The notes: generated by a model not told the origin, from the letters alone. Numbered from the stretch's first letter, positions 1-12,079 are shown. The stretch is 64,000 nt of DNA from Chalciporus piperatus (GCA_038093975.1 JBBPTG010000002.1:434001-498000), one strand, 5' to 3'. A program made the numbers and translations.

Positions 1-1322
1 CAGTAACCTAACGGGTGACGGTGCAAGTGCATGGATACTCTCTTCTCCGTACTCAGCTGCACCAAGATTTCTTCAACGAGTTGTTCGACGAAAGCATCAA
101 GTTCCAGATCGACATAGAGGGACATCGTGCGTAACTTGGGTCTCTTCTCAGACGGTTTCATTCAGATGCTCTTGCTCAGACACCGAAACGGGTCCCGGGG
201 TACTTGAGACGGCATTAGCTTATACTTCAGCTCTGCGCATGGGTGACAACGCCATCTTGTTCAAGTTCTTGGCAAAGAGCATCGGCCTGAAGCACGGAAT
301 CATACCTAGTTTTATGGCCAAGCCTTGGGGAAATGTGAGTGACTATCATCGATATGACGAGATCTTTGTCGTGACGTATAGTTAGTTACCTGGCTGTAGC
401 GGGTGAGTTGTCTGCCAGGACGCATACTGCAGTGATTTCCAACGATTTTTAGCCACACGCATGTTTCCCTCAAAGACCCTGCCGGGAAGAATATATTTGC
501 ATATTCAGATCCTCAACACCCCAAAGGGAGGCCAGATGCTGCCTTCGAAGATACCAGGTTCCTCTCAAAGAGTGCGGAACATTTCCTGGCAGGATTACTA
601 GACGGATTACCAGATGGTAAGTCCAAGTTCATGGTTGAGTTGCAGAAATTGACCAACCGCTCGGACTGACCAGTGATGCCGATGGTAAGCTGATGCGTCT
701 ATGTTCACGGACAAACTAGAATGCCTGCGATGATCATCTAGTTCGTCCCTACCATCAATGGATACAAGCGCCTTGTCGGTGGCGAGGCCTTTTGGGCACC
801 CAACGCCGTTACATATGGCTATGATTCACGAGGAGCTTCGATTCGCATTATATCGCCCCCTTCAGTCCCATCATCCGCGACGAGATTTGAAGTCCGCGTT
901 CCTGGTGCAGACATGAACCCATACTTTTCGCTCAGTGCTATCTTTAAGCTGGGTCTGAGAGGGATAGAGAAGCAGATGGAGTTAACAACACTGCCAGTGA
1001 GCATCCTCCAGAAGGATCCCTCCCAGCAAAAGGTGAATACTCGTGGTCGCTGGCCTCCTGACTAAACGTTTAATTTATACCTGGAATAGGTTGTGAAGTT
1101 GCCATCTTCACTGGAAGAAGCAACTGCGAGGATGATGAGACCGGGCAGTGTCGCTCGGGAGGTGTTTGGTGATGAGTTTGTTGACCATTACGGTGGAACT
1201 AGAGAACATGAGGTACGGTTGTGGAACCAGGCTGTCACCAACTGGGAAGGTAAGCACCGTCTACCGGTGACAGAGAATGTTCTAACTGGTCTGTAGTGGA
1301 AAGATACCTCGAGCTTGCGTAA
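1..1322 (+). CDS. Glutamine synthetase-fold protein, 3' part (5' end outside window)
   Basis: This is the C-terminal catalytic part of a glutamine synthetase-superfamily enzyme of the type found in fungal FluG-like proteins. It shows the conserved GHHTETGPGVLE stretch, KPWGN, PGCSGHTHVSL, NGYKRLVGGEAFWAPN and RVPGADMNPYFS, which are the ATP, glutamate and metal binding segments of the fold. Exons I can place are 57-126, 180-334, 386-402, 453-616, 674-684, 742-1032, 1090-1249 and 1297-1322. Two of them are micro-exons of 17 and 11 nt, both required to keep the conserved residues in frame. The gene runs off the left edge, so the start and any N-terminal amidohydrolase-like domain cannot be judged. 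Whether it makes glutamine or gamma-glutamylates another amine is not decided by the sequence. Confidence 0.88.
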
Positions 1323-1398
1323 TAAGAGTCCTATACCTGTTCTACAACGAAGTTACATGGGTGAAGGAAATAATCAGAATATCGTCCCAAAGCGCTCA

Positions 1399-2311
1399 TC
1401 AATTAGCCGGTTTCTCGCGCAAGGTATGGAACCACTTGAGGAAGTGTGGGACGTCCTGCGAGCAAGATGAATTCCGTGCCAGCGATTCGGTGCTGCATAC
1501 GTACCGCTGCTATCTGGCCGGGCATAGTGCTCTCGGTAATGAAGGAAGGAATGCTCCCGCCTGGAGCGCTAGAAGTGGCCATTCGCCACTCGACCTTTCC
1601 ATCTCCCATCTCGAGGATGCGTTCAACAGAGACATATCTACCCTTGATGCCTTGCTCTTCTATCTTTGCGAGCTCACTGTCCTCGCTCAGGTCGATTGGA
1701 ATGGACATAATTATTCTGCGAGTGTTGGTACGGCTTGGAACCTGGGATTCAGAGAAACCACTCACCCTGACTTCGGGGAAGTCTCGTTTAATTGTACTGT
1801 CTGGAGAACAGTAAAGACGCGCGGTGAAACTGGGGGCGGGAACGTGTAGTACAACGTCCAGATAGATTGCGTTTCAGATATACGTTTGACCAATGCGACC
1901 TTTTTGATGGCGTGTATGAATCTGGGGGTAGATATGAGCTACCCAGGCAACAACACGAGGGTATGAACAGAAGTCCTACTCTTTCTCGGTTTCTGCCTTG
2001 TTCACCCCGAGTTTGCTCCAAAGTTCGTCGAAAGTGACATCCTCTTTCGTGTGCTCACTGACACGACAATGCCATGGAGCGCCATCCCCGGGTGCTTTGG
2101 GCCGGGAGAGAGTAAGGACTTTACCTTTGTCGAAGGTTTTGCCTTTCTTCCATGATGTCGTAGACTCGAGGATCTCATTTCCAAGTGTGATGAGCGTGGC
2201 CTCTGGTGGGACCTCTGACGCAGAAGACGTGATCACCTTGACCTGACATATGTCGCGGTTCTACATACCTCTAGGCTTGGGAGGCGTAATAATACTCAGC
2301 TTGTAAGACAT
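1399..2311 (-). CDS. DUF3074 (START-like) domain protein
   Basis: Hand splicing gives a continuous protein that starts MSYKLSIITPPKP and ends FLKWFHTLREKPAN. Introns lie at 2215-2268, after the LGVNKAETEKE segment, before IIMSIPIDLSED, and before DVPHFLKW. The body matches what I know of the fungal DUF3074 family: a SWKKGKTF and HRVSEHT-like front half, FPPPVSPRVFTVLQ, then GRYVSVERILEMGDGKVEWR. The fold is predicted to be START-like, so lipid or other hydrophobic ligand binding is a family-level guess, not something seen here. It is convergent with the upstream glutamine synthetase gene, with only about 76 bp between their stop codons. The in-frame read-through of three short introns makes unspliced frames look like separate small proteins. 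Confidence 0.8.
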
Positions 2312-2459
2312 GGCGATGAAGCAGAGACCGCAGTGCAGTGGTATCACAACGTCCGTATAAGACTGATGGTAATTATAGCGTGTGCTCGTTACTACGTACA
2401 ATAATACTATCAACCCGACGGCGACAAGGGGTCTGGGAGATAGAAATTCTATGACCAGC

Positions 2460-3046
2460 TCACGAAGCTGACAGTGACGACTCGGCGGCCTTGAGTTCTG
2501 TGAGGTTCACGAGACCACAGTGGCGACTACGACCGAGGGCTGCTTCATCTCTTGGAAGCTTTTCTCCGCGATTGAGGACAACGCCGATAAATTTGCGTTC
2601 GGTTCGCATCCATTTCTGTTTGTAAAAACGTACGTAGCCTGGGACGGTGGCATAAATGGTATGGTCGCGGCCCATCGCTACCTGCTGGGAGTGAGTGATA
2701 GGGTAGGGCGAGAATGGGCAACATACATTTTGTCCAGGGTGGAATTGGGTGCCTCGTTGGCGGATGATGATGTTTCCAGGAATGACATATTGGTCTGGAC
2801 TACTTTGCATCAAAGGTATGAAGAGAGAGATTGTGAGCAGTACCTGAGAACTTCTTCAAGCCAAGACGTTGACCGGGAGAGCCACCATGATTACGGACGG
2901 TACCACCTGCACGTTTTGTTGCAGTACGTACGGATCCTGCGGTGGGAGGTGAGTTTGTGTGGTGTTGTTCGCGGTGGATGCTGACCTAGGATGGAGAATG
3001 GACTCCGTGCGGCGTTGCAACAGCGAGATATGAATGACAAGGACAT
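2460..3046 (-). CDS. MRPL27: Mitochondrial ribosomal protein bL27m (L27 family)
   Basis: The spliced protein is 147 residues from exons 3046-2986, 2936-2844, 2794-2727 and 2681-2460. It begins with a basic presequence-like stretch ([15 protein letters not shown]), then has the L27 signature: [49 protein letters not shown] and [16 protein letters not shown]27 sits near the peptidyl-transferase centre of the large subunit, here in mitochondria. A 45-nt intron at 2682-2726 is divisible by three and would add 15 spurious residues if retained. The C-terminal extension after the L27 core is typical of mitochondrial versions. Confidence is high for family, moderate for the exact start. Confidence 0.9.
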
Positions 3047-3201
3047 GCGGTCAAGGAGTCACTAGTCAAGGACGGTAACCACAGACTCGGCCACAGCCAT
3101 GAAACGACAGCCACAGATATAAGCGAGGGTTCGCCACCAAATTTCAAACTTACACCACTCCACTTATCACATACAAACCGCTGCCCTCCTTTTACAACAA
3201 A

Positions 3202-3989
3202 ATGGTCCTCCTCGTCACCTCCGACAACGAACAGTTCCACGCCGACAAGGAAGTCGTCGAGCGCAGCGTTCTCATCAAGAACATGCTCGAAGGTAAGCCT
3301 TTCTTTTTATCACACGCCAGAGCACACCCCTACAGCATGTCTCCTCAATTTTAGATGTCGGTGAAAGCGATCAGCCCATCCCTTTGCCAAACGTGTCTTC
3401 CAGTGTACTCAAGAAGGTGAATATGGCGACGATCTACTGATCCCTGTTGTCTACGCCACTCGACTCTGTGACTCATCGTCGTGGTTTCTCAGGTCCTCGA
3501 GTACTGCGAGCACCACCGTGGAGAGCCCCTCCCCAGCGCAGACTCTGACCAGAATCAGGATGAGACGCGGAAGCGCACAACTGACATCAGCGAGTGGGAC
3601 CAGAAGTTCATCACTGTTGACCAAGAGATGCTCTTCGAGATCATCCTCGCCGCCAACTACCTCGACATCAAGTCCCTCCTGTAAGTTAGCTTTGTGGGCT
3701 CCTTTCGTTCTCAAGATGCCAACATCCCCTAGCGATGTCGGTTGCAAGACTGTTGCAAACATGATCAAGGGTAAGACCCCCGAGGAGATCCGCAAACTTT
3801 TCAACATTGTCAACGACTTCACCCCCGAAGAAGAGGTAATATCATGTCTGTACTGCCCAGATGACAAATAGCTGACACCTCTTTCATCCGCCAGGCACAA
3901 ATCAAGAAGGAGAATGTGAGTCCAAAGACCATGAGTCGAGATCTCTATGCTAATAACCATTGTTCCAGGAATGGGCTGAGGATCGATGA
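3202..3989 (+). CDS. SKP1: SKP1, SCF ubiquitin ligase adaptor
   Basis: Six exons encode a 161-residue protein, the usual SKP1 length. The N-terminal BTB/POZ half begins [12 protein letters not shown] and includes [19 protein letters not shown]. The C-terminal SKP1 domain has [34 protein letters not shown] and ends FTPEEEAQIKKENEWAEDR, the surface that binds F-box proteins. SKP1 links F-box receptors to cullin in SCF E3 ligases. The start was chosen because the first residues align with other SKP1 proteins and a stop lies close upstream. An Agaricomycete F-box protein, a possible partner class, is encoded at 35955-38394 in this window, but this linkage is probably chance. Confidence 0.96.
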
Positions 3990-4268
3990 ACGTAGAGTGT
4001 AACATATTCTTCCTTACCTTTTCATTCGCATGTTTTCGGGTTAATCCCTATATGTACGCGAACCCCACCTGTCCGGCCGTGAGTTGGATGAAACGAATGC
4101 CAGAATCTTCCATTGAATCACCTTATGACTCGGAGTTGACCTCGAGTTGACCTGACATTTACATAAGCATGAGCTGTCCCAACACTTGGTAGTGAGATGT
4201 TCACCAATTGCACACCTTTCTTGTCCTCCGCGTCGTTGGACCAGGTCGACCAAGTCCAGACACTCTGA

Positions 4269-6035
4269 ATGTCTCGAATTCCGGATATCCCTGGATTCCG
4301 CGTCCCCCGCGGTTCTGACCAAGAGTTGTGGCTCAAAAGTCATCTGGCGCGTCTTTGCCAACTTGATCACAATCGGTGCGTTCCAATCCATTTGTGCCGA
4401 CGCTGCGAGTCCTCCACCCACCTTAATTCCATCAGTTTCCCAGGTAGTCAGCCTGTCAGTTTCTCATTGAACCACCTTGCAGACCTCGAACAAAGAGAGT
4501 ACGTTAATATCCATCTCGTCAAGTATTGAATATTAACTCAGTCGTGCAGCTACTGGGTGTGCGAGAAGTCGGACGGTATTCGTGTCCTATTCTTTCTGCA
4601 AACTGACCCAAGTAGCGGAAGCCAAGTCGTGTATCTAGTCAGTCATTATTGCGCGGTTCCGCGTGTCTTTACCTCTGACGCCACGCAGATCGACCGACAC
4701 AATGCCTATTATGAGCTTTCAGGCTTCTGGTTCCCTCATCCGGATAGACCCAGGGACTCCCTCATGGACACCATTTTGGATGGAGAACTCGTGATCGACG
4801 TGGAGCCCATTACCAAGAGGGTGCGTAATTGCTCGCTCAGTGACGAACATAACCCAAGGTTTCGAATACATCCAGGAAACTCTTCGTTATCTCGCATTTG
4901 ATTGTCTTGTATTCGATAACGAGAATGTCATGTCTCGATCACTCGACAAACGCTACGGGGTATGCTGGGCACCATCTAAACCTGTATCCTCTCTAATCGT
5001 CCAGCTAGCGCCTGAAAGAACGCTTCTACAGACCGTGGTCCAAAGCGGCGCAACAATTCCCTCAAATGGCGGAGAATATCCCTTTCGAGTAAGCATTCGT
5101 ATTTTCGCTCCAGAGCACCTCATCGATCGGATACAGCATCAGGGTCAAGGATATCAGCTTCTCCTACGGGATAGAGGATGTATTCCGATTGGTGATCCCT
5201 AAACTGCAGCACGGCAATGACGGCCTGATCTATACATGCCGGGAGACCCCATACATTTCAGGTACAGACGTGAATATGTGAGCATGCACGCTAAGACTTG
5301 ATGAGTTCCATCAACTCACTCTGCCTCACAAGATTGAAATGGAAGCCTCCATCGGAGAACTCCATAGATTTCAAGCTCGTGTTGCGATTTCCTCCTTCAA
5401 AGTCAAACCCATCGCAGCCCGAATTTCATGCAAAACCTTTCTTCGGCCTTCATGTATATTGCGGGGAGGAGAGAGGGCAGCCAAAGTATGAGCCTTATGA
5501 CGAGCTGTTTGTTGAGGACGATGAATGGGAAAAGTAGGTTTCCAGTTCGTCAATCTTACCACGCGTCACGTCTGATGATATCACAGGATGAAACTTTCTG
5601 GGGAACAAATCGACGACCGCATCGTCGAAGCGCATTGGGAGCCTGAATCTACTCGCTGGCGGATGATGCGTTTCCGAGATGACAAGCCCAACGGAAATTT
5701 CCGTGCGGTCGTCGAGAATATCATACAGAGCATTGCTGATGGCGTGGAGAAATCAGCGGTCTGTTTCATTCCTTATTTCCTCTCGTTCCTTTTAAAACGT
5801 CTTCCATTAGCTGCTTGCTCGATCTCCGGCCGTTCGAAGTGCATGGAAAGCTCGACTCGCTCAGCCCCAGCAATCGAGTACGGCTGCCCCTCCCCCTCCG
5901 GCTCACGCAGCTCCAAATGGTCGTGTCCCACCGCCGCCAGCAGCACCAGCTGTCCAACTACGTTATGGTCCTATTGCGGAATCGCGTTGGAGCAAAGTCT
6001 CTGGCCCTACTGTTTTTGCAGGGATGAACAGATAG
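4269..6035 (+). CDS. CEG1: mRNA guanylyltransferase (capping enzyme, CEG1 type)
   Basis: The spliced product starts MSRIPDIPGFRVP and carries the nucleotidyltransferase motifs of capping enzymes. The nucleophile lysine sits in CEKSDGIR (motif I, KxDG). IDRHNAYY, DGELVID (motif III/IIIa region), RYLAFDCLVFD, HGNDGLIYT (motif IV) and LKWKPPSENSIDFKL (motif V) follow, then an OB-fold part with WRMMRFRDDKPNGN (motif VI region). It transfers GMP to the 5' diphosphate end of nascent transcripts in the nucleus. About nine introns were placed, for example the one splitting CEK from the preceding DYW codons. The last exon is a proline/alanine-rich tail ending FAGMNR, which is variable in the family. 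Confidence 0.93.
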
Positions 6036-6771
6036 GCGTATGCCATTGGCCTTGATTGCCTCTCGAAACGCATGCAAGGACGAACCTGCAGTGTTTGACT
6101 ATGTCAAAGACACGTCGACCCATGACTTAGGCGTGCCCAAGTCACGCCCGAACTTGATCGCATTATCCGGGCCACCGGAGGTCACACCTCGATGTTGGGG
6201 GTTTAAAGCTTTGCAGGTGATCCTCCATACACACACGAAGCGGGGGACGACAGTGATACGATAGCGAATCAAATGTATCACATCTAGTAGCATTGCCAGT
6301 GCGGAAGCATCGAGGATAACTACGGTTGTATGTGATTTTTGGGGTTTCGTGAAGGTCGTAGCCAGTTAAGAAATAGAGCGTATTCGAGAGCAAGATAACA
6401 AGGAGACGTGTGCATGTCTAGTCGTTACAGTGATGGAGAGCATGATAGCCGGCTTTGCGGCTTTTGGAACAGTGAGAAAGACACAGGAAATAAGGAAACA
6501 AGGAGGAAAGAACAAATTATGGGGAATGATAGGCATCAAAGGCATCGCTGCACGTGAATCGTCAAGGTAACCACAGCACAGGGCTGTCCAACGTCGCGCC
6601 TGACAACTGGGTAGTTTTCACGTATCGCAAGGAAATAATGCGGGAATGCTAGAATGAATGGTATGCAAGAGATGTATGAAAATCGTTAAAAATGAAGATA
6701 TGAATATCAAAAAGACAGATGCCTGCATGAGGCAACGTTGGAGGATGTTCGCAAGGATTACAGGCTGAACT
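6036..6771. other. Intergenic, no gene seen
   Basis: This 736-bp gap lies between the stops of two convergent genes, the capping enzyme and the unknown protein at 6772. Short open frames here have no family resemblance and no splice pattern linking them. It probably holds the two 3' untranslated regions. Confidence 0.5.
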
Positions 6772-7523
6772 TCATTGGAAGTATTGGAAGAGGTTTTGAT
6801 TCAGGGAGAAGGAGTCACCCCCCATGTCTCCGAATTCAGGCTCGGTACTCCCTGTGTGAGAGAAGCCACTGGCAGGTAACGAGATCGAGCGTAAGCCGAA
6901 GAGTGGATTAGCCGACCGACTTGCCACTCGCGTCAGCGAAGACGGAAGTGGGACATGGTCACAGAAGGGATACAGAGGGGGGCTTGCTAGACCGAAAGTG
7001 ACGGTCTCGAGAGGAGCTGTGGCGAGCTCTGGCGTTGACTCTACTGACGAGTCTCTTCCATGACGGCTGCCTGGAGGAGAGTAGGATGCGACGGATAGAA
7101 CAGCAAATTCATCCAAGGCAATGGGCTGCTGGGTGTATGTCACCATGGAAGCTGCGCGCTAAAGTCCGGGAAGCATACCTCCAACGAAAAGCTGTGCAGT
7201 GGAAGATGTGTCTGGGGTGGCTCGAGGGAGCCTCCGCCAGCGGACAGGGTCACCATGCCACCCGCAGGAACGTCGACATCCTGTGTCTGAGCATCATCAA
7301 GACCCTGGTCCTGTAGGTCAAAGTCGCTTTGGCCATCATAAACTCTCCACCACTCAATGTCTGCCAACACGCGACGCTCTGAGGTAGCGGAGCCAGACGA
7401 GCGACGCGGTTGTTGCCCCGTTGTACGCGTACGATTGCTAGATGGATTAGCACTCGATAGGGAAGTCGGATAAGGCGACGAGCGCACGGAAGGGGAGGAG
7501 AATGAGCGGCGTAGGGAGGGCAT
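6772..7523 (-). CDS. Conserved-looking fungal protein of unknown function
   Basis: Two exons join at an intron of about 53 nt (donor GTATGC after SLE, acceptor before PIALDEF). The N-terminal part is serine-rich (MPSLRRSFSSPSVRSS), followed by RRSSGSATSERRVLADIEWW and RVYDGQSDFDLQD, and a serine/proline-rich C-terminal half ending NQNLFQYFQ. The IEWWRVYDGQ segment looks like a conserved core, and I have a weak memory of similar basidiomycete proteins, but I cannot name a family. No membrane segment or signal peptide is visible. An in-frame upstream ATG at 7631 would add 36 residues; the start at 7523 was preferred because the compositional character changes there. Confidence 0.6.
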
Positions 7524-8480
7524 GATGGACAACAGCGATGAAAGACCTGACAATGAAGACCAGTGGTCGATGAGGTGGACCCAGGAGGTGTCCTCGATGG
7601 AGAAAAGGTAGTCGAAGAGGACGAAAGTCAAGAAAGGTGGGAAATAGAATACTTGATTTTATAATTTCTGGCCATCAATTGTGACAGGGAGACGATGTGA
7701 AACCGACGTGAATCGGTGAAAGGTCCCTGATCTCATTCAAGACATTCCACACCTCAAACATCCACGTCTCAATTAAAGCTCACAGACCAGGACAAGACCA
7801 GCCCTCGTATACATTGGCCGTACTCGAAGAAGGGCGCACGTAGACAAGCACGATGCGAGGTCAACTTAGAAATCGAAATCGGATGCTGTGTGCATGTGGT
7901 AACCTTCCGAAGTTACAACGTGACAACATTGTTCTTGCGAACTCGCCACAACTTGACGTGAACCACTGGCACATACATCGATATCTATATTGCTGATCTG
8001 AGCGCCTTCGTCTGCGAGCCAAGCAAGATTAGGAACTGACTTGAGTACTCTACATTGTACAAGGGGCATCGCAACCATCAACTCTCGTTATCGGAAGTTT
8101 GGTAGATGGAAGCTTATTCAAGATAACTAGCACACATGAATGGCAAGGGTAGGCACATCTTTGCTACATACGCGCGATCCACAGCCTATAATATCTCGTA
8201 CGGGGAAAACGTACGTCCGGACTCCCTATGTGACAACAGTGGGGATTGCCCAAGGGACAGACACCTGGTATCATGATGGCGGATGGTGCCCTGAGCTATT
8301 CCAAGGTAAGTTAGTTAAGCAGTTGTCACTCCCAATTGACTTTCCGACCCAATTACTTCTTGAACACGAGGATGATCATGAATCATGATGGAAGTCGTCG
8401 CGTCGCGTCTATCCACTATAAAGACAGATAAAGACTGAGGTTGATCGATCGATACCATATCTCCTCCTTGTACTACTACA
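7524..8480. other. Intergenic region between divergent genes
   Basis: This 957-bp region separates the unknown minus-strand gene from the plus-strand guanine deaminase gene. Frames at 7866-8081 (-) and 8140-8388 (+) are open, but they show no recognizable motif and the plus one has no obvious splice partners. A TATA-like element near the right end is listed separately. A small lineage-specific gene here cannot be excluded. Confidence 0.45.
8417..8423 (+). promoter_or_regulatory. TATA-like element of the guanine deaminase gene
   Basis: TATAAAG lies 64 bp upstream of the ATG at 8481, a position compatible with a TATA box and a short leader. It is an inference from position and sequence only. 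Confidence 0.4.
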
Positions 8481-10321
8481 ATGACTACCATATACTATGG
8501 CCCTGTTATCAATCCAAAGACATTGGAACACTTCGATGCACTTCCGAGGTGCTTAATAGCGGTCGGTCCAGAGGGTAACATCTTCTGGATCGAGAACAAC
8601 GTCGATGCCTCGATGCTACAAGAGACCCTCGCCCAGCATAGCTTATTAGACAATGACTATACTCTTGTAGACATGAAGGCCGGCGAGTTCCTCATGCCTG
8701 GCCTGATCGATACCCATATCGTGCGCAATCTATCCACGCTCCACAGAGCGCCGTGCTTATACTCCCGCCTTACAGCATGCCTGCCAGTTTCCTAACATGG
8801 GCGTGTACGTGCTGTCCGCCCATTGATCTGAGCGGATTGAGCCAACGTTCTGCTTATCAGTGGAGGAGACCATGAGCTCCTGGATTGGCTCGAAACGTAT
8901 ACCTTCCCCGCAGAAAGCAAATTCGGGGACCTGGACTACGCCAACGCAAAGTATCCTGATATCGTCCGACGCGTCATTGCGTCCGGTGTAAGTGACCAAA
9001 CCGATACCCTGTCGATACCCCCCATGATCTGATCCAATGGGCACTAGACCACCACCTGCTGCTACTATGCCAGCTTGCATCCCGAGCCGACTAAGCGACT
9101 GGCTGAGATCGTTCGGGAAAAAGGTACTTGAGCCGTCATGTATGATTCAGTATACTAAGATATCAAATGTTTCAGGCCAGCGAGCTTTCATCGGCGTAGG
9201 TTTTCTGTTCAATGCGAGAAGTCTCGATGCTGATGCAGGTTACAGAAATGTAACATGAACTGGAACTGTCCAGATTACTATCGCGAAATGTCTGTCGATG
9301 AGTCTGTCGAAGCCACCAAGGATGTTATATCACACATAAAAACTTTGGCTCTATCACGGGCCAATGAAGCACTAGTCCATCCTACCATCACCCCTCGCTT
9401 CGCACTTTCCTGCACCCCAGAGCTTCTCGAAGAGCTCAACAAACTTGCCAAGACCATGCCTGACGTTTCCATTCAAACTCATATCTCTGAGAATCAGAAG
9501 GAGGTTGAGAAGGCATTGAAGGATTTCGACGCCAAATCTTATGCCGGCATATACGACAAATACAATCTTCTTCGACAAAACACTATCCTCGGGCATGGCG
9601 TCTTGCTCACCAAGAAGGAAATGAAGCTTATCGCTAAGAGGGGTGCAGGAGTCGCACATTGTCCGACGAGCAACTTTTATTTGAGCAGTGGGATGGCCAG
9701 GGTGGGTATGCTGTTGGATCACGGTGTCAAGGTTCGGCGCGTTCTGTCCTGTCAAACCCGAATCACTCACGTTCGAAATACTAGGTTGGACTTGGTACGG
9801 ATTGCAGCGGCAGTTACAATCCCTCTATCCTGTACGCCATCCAGATGGCTAGCGCGGCTTCAAAGATGCTCGCCGTTCAGGCTGAACAGAAGCGTCACAA
9901 ACACAAGGATTCTGGCTCCGACTCTTCTTCCTCAGACTCAGAGCCGGAACCAGAGGTTCACAAAGGGCACCATGGTCATGGTCATAAGCATCACTCCCAT
10001 GGGAAGGGGAAATTCGCGAACAAGAAACTGGGTGTTGCAACACTTTTATACCTTGCAACCAAGGGTGGGGCAGAGGTCTGTTGTTTGCAGGATCGTATCG
10101 GGTCATTCGAGGAAGGGAAAGCATTCGATGCCTTGTTTGTCAGCATTCGGAACGAGACGGGAAACCCGGCTATCTGGGGCCACGACCTTGAGGAAGACCC
10201 AAGTGCCGAATCAAACCTCAGACGGTGGCTGGAACGATTCTTGTTCTCTGGAGACAACCGCAACATCAGGAAGGTTATTGTTCAGGGTGCAATTATCGGA
10301 GGGCAGGAATATCAAGCATGA
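8481..10321 (+). CDS. Guanine deaminase
   Basis: This is an amidohydrolase-superfamily enzyme that turns guanine into xanthine plus ammonia using one zinc. After splicing the protein carries the metal-binding MPGLIDTHIHACQFPNMG, TTTCCYYASLHPEPT, FIGKCNMNWNCP, QTHISENQKEV, ILGHGVLL, GAGVAHCPTSNFYLSSG and VGLGTDCSGSYNPS. All are hallmark segments of the guanine deaminase family, including the HxH pair and the late aspartate. Introns were placed at DTHI/HACQ, GV/GGDHE, SG/TTT, K/GQRAF, IG/KCNM and VK/VGLG. Between SAASKMLAVQAEQ and FANKKLGVATLLYLAT there is an insert rich in Ser, Asp, Glu, Lys and His, described in the findings. The protein ends GGQEYQA. Confidence 0.92.
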
Positions 10322-10485
10322 GCAATATTTTACAATAGTGTACACTGTACATACTAGGAAATCAAAACCATCGTTGTGCTTATGACCGTTTGACACCGTG
10401 GGTCCCCTTTCCATCGGTGTTTCGATCAGACACTGATTTCGAATTGGATGGGACGAGCGGCGTGTGCGCAAAGAAAGTCAGATAT

Positions 10486-11945
10486 TTATGTCCCCCACAA
10501 CTTGAAATGGCCAAATTCCCATTTGAAACAGTCCTGCGAATGTCGGTGTCACTGTACACACGGTGCAGAATGACAGGTCGAATGGAAGACCTACGACGCA
10601 ATCAATCTCCTCGCGCGGTGTGGGAACCTCCCGTTCTTCCCCACCTTGTCCGTCCGGCCACCGACCTTCGAGATCTAGTACTTTCAAAACGAGCTCTCCA
10701 ATGGGATGTTTTCGCACGTCAACATGCCATCCCAGCCTTTTTATGGTATCATACACGATTGTCCGGCCGAGATGACACTGCGTCTCAAGCGCATAGCCGG
10801 CTTGAGCACAGGGCGAAATAACACCCGTACAAGCGCCTTGGGGGATCGGATCTGCATTATGGTATACGTGCGTGATGGGTACATGTGGCAGGCCCATTCC
10901 AGGAAGTGGGGGAGGCAGTGGAAGGTGGAGCCTATGTGCTGCCATGCGTTCGCCAGGGGCTCCAAAGGCAACTGCCGGGAGCCCGAATGTGGAGCCGAGG
11001 AGGGAAGCTAGGCTTCCTCCAAGACTATGCCCGACCAACCAAATGTCGGCGTGCGGGAAAAGAAGTCGAACATCTTTGACGAGTTTCTGGATCCAAACTT
11101 CAGCGATAGGTACTGCAAAACGGCCCGACGGGACTCACGACGCCAGTCGAGTAAAACAGGCTCTCTTTGACGACTGCAGCAGAGAGACATGGATCGTCGC
11201 ACCGTTTATGGAGAGCAGACCAGTCATAACAATCGCATACTGTCGAAAACGCCCACGAGAAATCGACGCGGGCGCAACAGCAGGAAAACAATAGATTGTC
11301 GTTGAGTTTGTCTTTCTTGGAAGTAGGACCCTGGAGCGTGGTTCCTTTTATCGATAGAACGACCGTAGAATTATCGCGAGAGCGGAATAAGAACCCTCGG
11401 AAACCATCTTCGTCATTATCCTGACCGAACGGAAAGCTCTGAGAGATACTCAGATGAGCTTGGCACGGTGGCCAGGCTATGTATATGATAACACTCACAG
11501 CGTTGATGTTCCACGCGGCATCGAGCTCGTACCAGTTATTTCTTCCAGGAAGCTGGTAAGCATTCGCAGCCATTCGTCCAAGCTGAGCGAGTGTATGCCT
11601 GTCTGTTATGTCGGGCCCCAGGACCGAGGTTTCAACCCACTCCACTGGTTCGCTCTGTGCATGGTGGAGAGACCTCCAGCGAGCATGCTGCAGTGCACCA
11701 TATGATCGTGGTCTATAAACCGTTGTCGGAACTGCCTTTAGAGACAGAGTCGGGTGCGAGTCGTGCGAGTCCAGTAGGAGGGTCGCCTGGCCAGTATCTT
11801 GTGGTTGTATGTTATACTCATGAGATAACTGAAATTGTAAGACTCTCGGGCCCGAGTCAGGCTGACATCGGACCTCAGAGGTGAGTTGTAGTACACTGGT
11901 GATGGTCAAGAAAGAGAGAGTGGCCACAGCTCTAACAACGTGCAT
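10486..11945 (-). CDS. ATG15: Vacuolar lipase ATG15 (class 3 lipase)
   Basis: The protein begins with a hydrophobic signal or anchor (MHVVRAVATLSFLTITSVLQ), as expected for ATG15, which reaches the vacuole through the multivesicular body and breaks down autophagic bodies. The lipase core shows FRGFLFRSRDNSTVVLSIKG, DNLLFSCCCARVDFSW, the nucleophile motif GHSLGGSLASLLG, AFGAPGERMAAHRLHLP, THVYHNADPIPQGACTG and YALETQCHLG. It ends VDCFKWEFGHFKLWGT. Introns: a 60-nt in-frame intron after WNINA, a 52-nt intron after FYSTGV, and one splitting the final VDC region. A 26-nt alternative at the second site was rejected because it breaks the frame. Only the N-terminal start could be longer. Confidence 0.93.
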
Positions 11946-12079
11946 GTTGGATGGGGGTGAAATCTACTAAGTACTCCCGCAGCAGGGTGGTTATTGATTC
12001 CGTCAGAAACGTCCAGCCTGATTCCGGGTAAGTATGATACAGAAAGTACATAACGTATCGCTACACACGACAAAGCTTT

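Noticed and set aside
1446..1814. Plus-strand frames overlapping the DUF3074 gene
   Set aside because: The minus strand gives the conserved spliced protein; the plus frames are shadows without family features.
7866..8388. Two small open frames upstream of guanine deaminase
   Set aside because: No motif, signal peptide or supported splice junction; they may be leader or noise.
11100..11200. 26-nt or 29-nt introns in ATG15
   Set aside because: They are too short and give the wrong phase; a 52-nt intron ending ATCCAG restores the lipase frame up to GHSLGG.
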